This document shows, one piece after another, positions 63,801 to 64,000 of a stretch of 64,000 bases of DNA. Below the pieces are notes generated by a model that was not told where the DNA came from, searched no databases, and saw only the letters and a program-made list of their open reading frames with translations. A program made the translations under genes and the position numbers. The DNA is from Hippasteria phrygiana (lineage: Eukaryota > Echinodermata > Asteroidea > Valvatida > Goniasteridae), in contig JAZGUH010000417.1 in NCBI GenBank assembly GCA_037893225.1, forward strand, positions 124,001 through 188,000. Direction: 5' to 3'. Each line of letters starts with the position of its first letter. The first letter of the stretch is position 1.

Positions 63801-64000
63801 TCCTGCGTCAACCCTGAGATTTGTCTAGTGTGAAAAGGTGAATTAGGTCAGTTAGGGATCACAGCCTTTGTAACTAGTTTGTGTGTGACATAAAATAGTC
63901 ACAATAATAGTACAGCAGGTGGTATTTTAAAATGTTAACTTTTTTTACTCCGTTTTTTTTCTTTCTGAAACAGAAACTGTCTAAGGTGCAAGAATGGGCA
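51833..64000 (+). CDS. CDCA5: Sororin (CDCA5)-like gene, 3' end outside window
   Basis: Six exons join in phase with GT/AG borders: 51833-51896, 55957-56033, 56473-56532, 58528-58696, 60643-61226 and 63974 to the edge, 327 codons so far. Landmarks in order are a basic start (MPLKRRTRIKG), an acidic region (SSSEDTD), a KEN box (QKENGR), Ser/Thr-Pro sites (RILSPSR, SATPQK, SPLTN), an FGF motif within DSCFGFENLI followed by PISPV, a basic stretch (KKTKKRFKPDP) and the start of the C-terminal sororin domain (KLSKVQEWA). Vertebrate sororin has the same order, with SCFGFEGLL then SPV and a C-terminal EWAAAMN block. Sororin protects cohesin from WAPL by binding PDS5 through FGF, and is destroyed through its KEN box after mitosis. 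Human sororin is 252 residues, so this protein is longer. The identification rests on short motifs and their order, since most of the protein is low-complexity. Confidence 0.85.
52845..53343. mobile_element. Family F MITE with long inverted ends (sororin intron 1)
   Basis: Ends GGTCCAATTTCATGGAGCTG and CAGTTCCATGAAATTGGACC are inverted repeats. A second inner inverted pair is AAAGATTTTACTTTAATACC and its complement near 53259-53288. The outer ends resemble family D (GGGCCCAATTTC), which links the two families. Copies of the inner part are at 38636-39019 and 57862-58247. Confidence 0.8.
53344..55956. other. Sororin-like intron 1, right part
   Basis: No confident exon. The minus-strand frames at 54173-54424 and 55159-55401 (Cys-rich: FKCPKIKSQNEQNCQCCD) match no known family. 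Repeats seen are the MITE at 54937-55140 and a family C fragment at 55455-55520. Confidence 0.4.
54937..55140. mobile_element. MITE with perfect 31-bp inverted ends
   Basis: Begins GGAAAGAGTTCCATATCCGG and ends with the exact complement over 31 bp (continuing ACATCACTTAT). A single decayed end is at about 33452-33474. No clear target duplication beyond TTC/CTT-rich flanks. Confidence 0.85.
55957..56033 (+). CDS. CDCA5: Sororin-like exon 2
   Basis: Acceptor TTTATTTTTGTAG, donor GTGAGT. Encodes SSSEDTDHQCPAEEIVNRLQ then KKYLL, after a split Glu codon. Enters in phase 1 and leaves in phase 0. The content is acidic and Ser-rich; no domain by itself. Confidence 0.75.
56473..56532 (+). CDS. CDCA5: Sororin-like exon 3 with KEN box
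   Basis: Twenty whole codons between acceptor GTTTAAGTAG and donor GTGAGT, encoding KSSTDTEQSDQKENGRTAPR. It carries a KEN box, the APC/C-Cdh1 degron that gives sororin its cell-cycle-dependent turnover in vertebrates. Confidence 0.8.
57204..57229. repeat. Perfect 26-bp palindrome
   Basis: CAACGATTTCCAG followed immediately by its reverse complement. Near-symmetric GTTTTCC/GGAAAAC extends it on both sides. It lies 14 bases before a hairpin MITE. Confidence 0.8.
57243..57359. mobile_element. GC-rich hairpin MITE
   Basis: Ends TAGCCTTTAGTCAA and TTGACTAAAGGCTA. The arms share GCGCGCGTGGCTACC and GCGCGCC/GGGGCGCG blocks. A six-base insertion is present in the left arm. It sits in sororin-like intron 3. 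Confidence 0.8.
57862..58247. mobile_element. Family F repeat, copy 3 (sororin intron 3)
   Basis: Shares GTTTTCTGTGTTAATGTATC, TTGTGCCACATGTTTAGACAG and ATTTTGGTGGGGTATTAAAG with the other two copies, in the orientation of 38636-39019. Confidence 0.6.
58528..58696 (+). CDS. CDCA5: Sororin-like exon 4
   Basis: Acceptor CACTTGTCTTGTAG, donor GTAATC. Encodes AADPYDADLETSEVDTAASV, an acidic stretch with DMECLEFMQ, then APRILSPSRQANLAPTRSTT, a basic end with Ser-Pro. Phase 0 in, phase 1 out. Confidence 0.8.
58745..59135. mobile_element. Family E repeat (sororin intron 4)
   Basis: Left GGAATCAGGTACCCGATT and right GGTACTCGGGTACCTGATTC are inverted, followed by AAATGCACAGTCCTAG. The antisense 192-codon frame here (58270-58848) combines this repeat with the complement of exon 4. 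Confidence 0.5.
59244..59522. mobile_element. CAGGGGTGA MITE (family C), copy 3
   Basis: Right end GGCCAATCTCACCCCTG and internal TTTTAAGGGGTGCC and TTAGGCAAATACAAACC match the reverse complement of 36936-37217. The left end is degenerate. Confidence 0.6.
59849..60160. mobile_element. Family E repeat, copy 3
   Basis: Starts CTAGGGCTGTGCATCCGAAC and contains GAACCGAGTACCCATAACCG and AAACAAAACAGATTAACGTT as in 27060-27480. Confidence 0.5.
60163..60426. mobile_element. Family A MITE with AATCCTCC repeats (sororin intron 4)
   Basis: Ends CAACCCTAACCCCCTAG and GGTGGGTTAGGGTTAA. The interior repeats CATTCATCCTCAATCCTCCA several times. It is close to 3999-4254 in reverse orientation. The left border has lost its TTAA (TCAA). 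Confidence 0.65.
60643..61226 (+). CDS. CDCA5: Sororin-like exon 5 with FGF motif
   Basis: The largest exon (584 bases) lies between acceptor TGCTTTCTCTAG and donor GTGAGT. It opens NPVKSNISKQGAQQPF and has several TP/SP sites (SATPQK, HTPKE, SPLTNIP, TSTPTS). DSCFGFENLI then SPVDPVSPVSH carries the FGF motif. It closes with KRKVSAAMDV and IKKTKKRFKPDPA. The FGF neighbourhood is the best match to vertebrate sororin (SCFGFE). Reading through the donor adds six residues then MI-stop, so an unspliced form would end at 61261. Confidence 0.88.
61227..63973. other. Sororin-like intron 5
   Basis: No further exon seen. It includes a CTTTTCTGC/TTTTGCTTT-rich stretch (62230-62440), an inverted pair CAGGCATGCAACTT (62442) / AAGTTGCATGCCTG (62577) that may bound a ~150-bp MITE, and a family A MITE at 63078-63341. 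Confidence 0.45.
63078..63341. mobile_element. TTAA-flanked MITE, family A variant (copy 2)
   Basis: TTAA at both borders. TTAACCCTAACCTACC on the left and CCAAGGGGTTAGGGTTAA on the right. Very similar to 12476-12737 throughout. Confidence 0.65.
63974..64000 (+). CDS. CDCA5: Sororin-like exon 6, start of the C-terminal domain (partial)
   Basis: Acceptor TTTCTTTCTGAAACAG precedes nine codons KLSKVQEWA, in phase 0 with the previous exon. Vertebrate sororin has an L-x-x-x-x-EWA segment at the start of its terminal conserved domain, which is needed for cohesin binding. The window stops here, so the rest of the domain cannot be checked. Confidence 0.75.

Overview
The window reads as nuclear DNA of an animal, most likely a marine invertebrate deuterostome. 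The basis is split exons with GT/AG borders, two genes of animal type (an MSK-type kinase and a sororin-like cohesin regulator), tRNA-derived SINEs, and very dense DNA-transposon debris. An echinoderm would fit the abundant TACATG repeats and the GGGCCCAATTTC-type repeats, but this is inference from general familiarity and the phylum is not proven.

Two host genes can be supported. On the minus strand, three consecutive exons (21731-21660, 20260-20042, 15999-15884) encode the N-terminal lobe of the first kinase domain of a mitogen- and stress-activated kinase (RPS6KA5/4 type). Its first exon and everything after helix E were not found. On the plus strand, six phase-compatible exons from 51833 to the window edge encode a sororin (CDCA5)-like protein, with a basic N-terminus, a KEN box, an FGF motif and the start of the C-terminal sororin domain. 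The gene runs off the right edge. A possible THAP zinc-finger start lies on the minus strand at 518-631.

The rest is almost entirely mobile-element sequence. Region by region: 1-4 kb, THAP fragment, CRE-like and CTCF-like motifs; 4-5.4 kb, a PIF/Harbinger deletion derivative that keeps the 5' ends of both its transposase and MADF genes; 9.2-11.7 kb, a two-level nested transposon; 13.9-15.2 kb, a GGCC-ended element with TAA duplications and a Tc1-like helix-turn-helix relic; 15.9-21.7 kb, the kinase exons with repeats in their introns; 22-28.6 kb, SINE, MITEs and a palindrome of about 418 bp; 28.8-31.15 kb, a hAT element with 8-bp duplications and a broken transposase; 31.2-33.2 kb, a three-level nested insertion that holds an inverted copy of the 9.2-11.7 kb element; 33.8-36.1 kb, a second hAT-like element with 8-bp duplications; 36-46 kb, hairpin MITEs, a large degenerate inverted repeat and G/C tracts; 46.6-51.3 kb, three arrays of one 16-bp minisatellite family plus a MULE transposase pseudogene; 51.8-64 kb, the sororin-like gene with MITEs in its introns.

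No operon-like or CRISPR structure is present, and no undescribed multi-gene system was recognised. The most informative features are the nested insertions with readable target-site duplications, the inverted minisatellite arrays that share variant-unit order, and the large palindromes.
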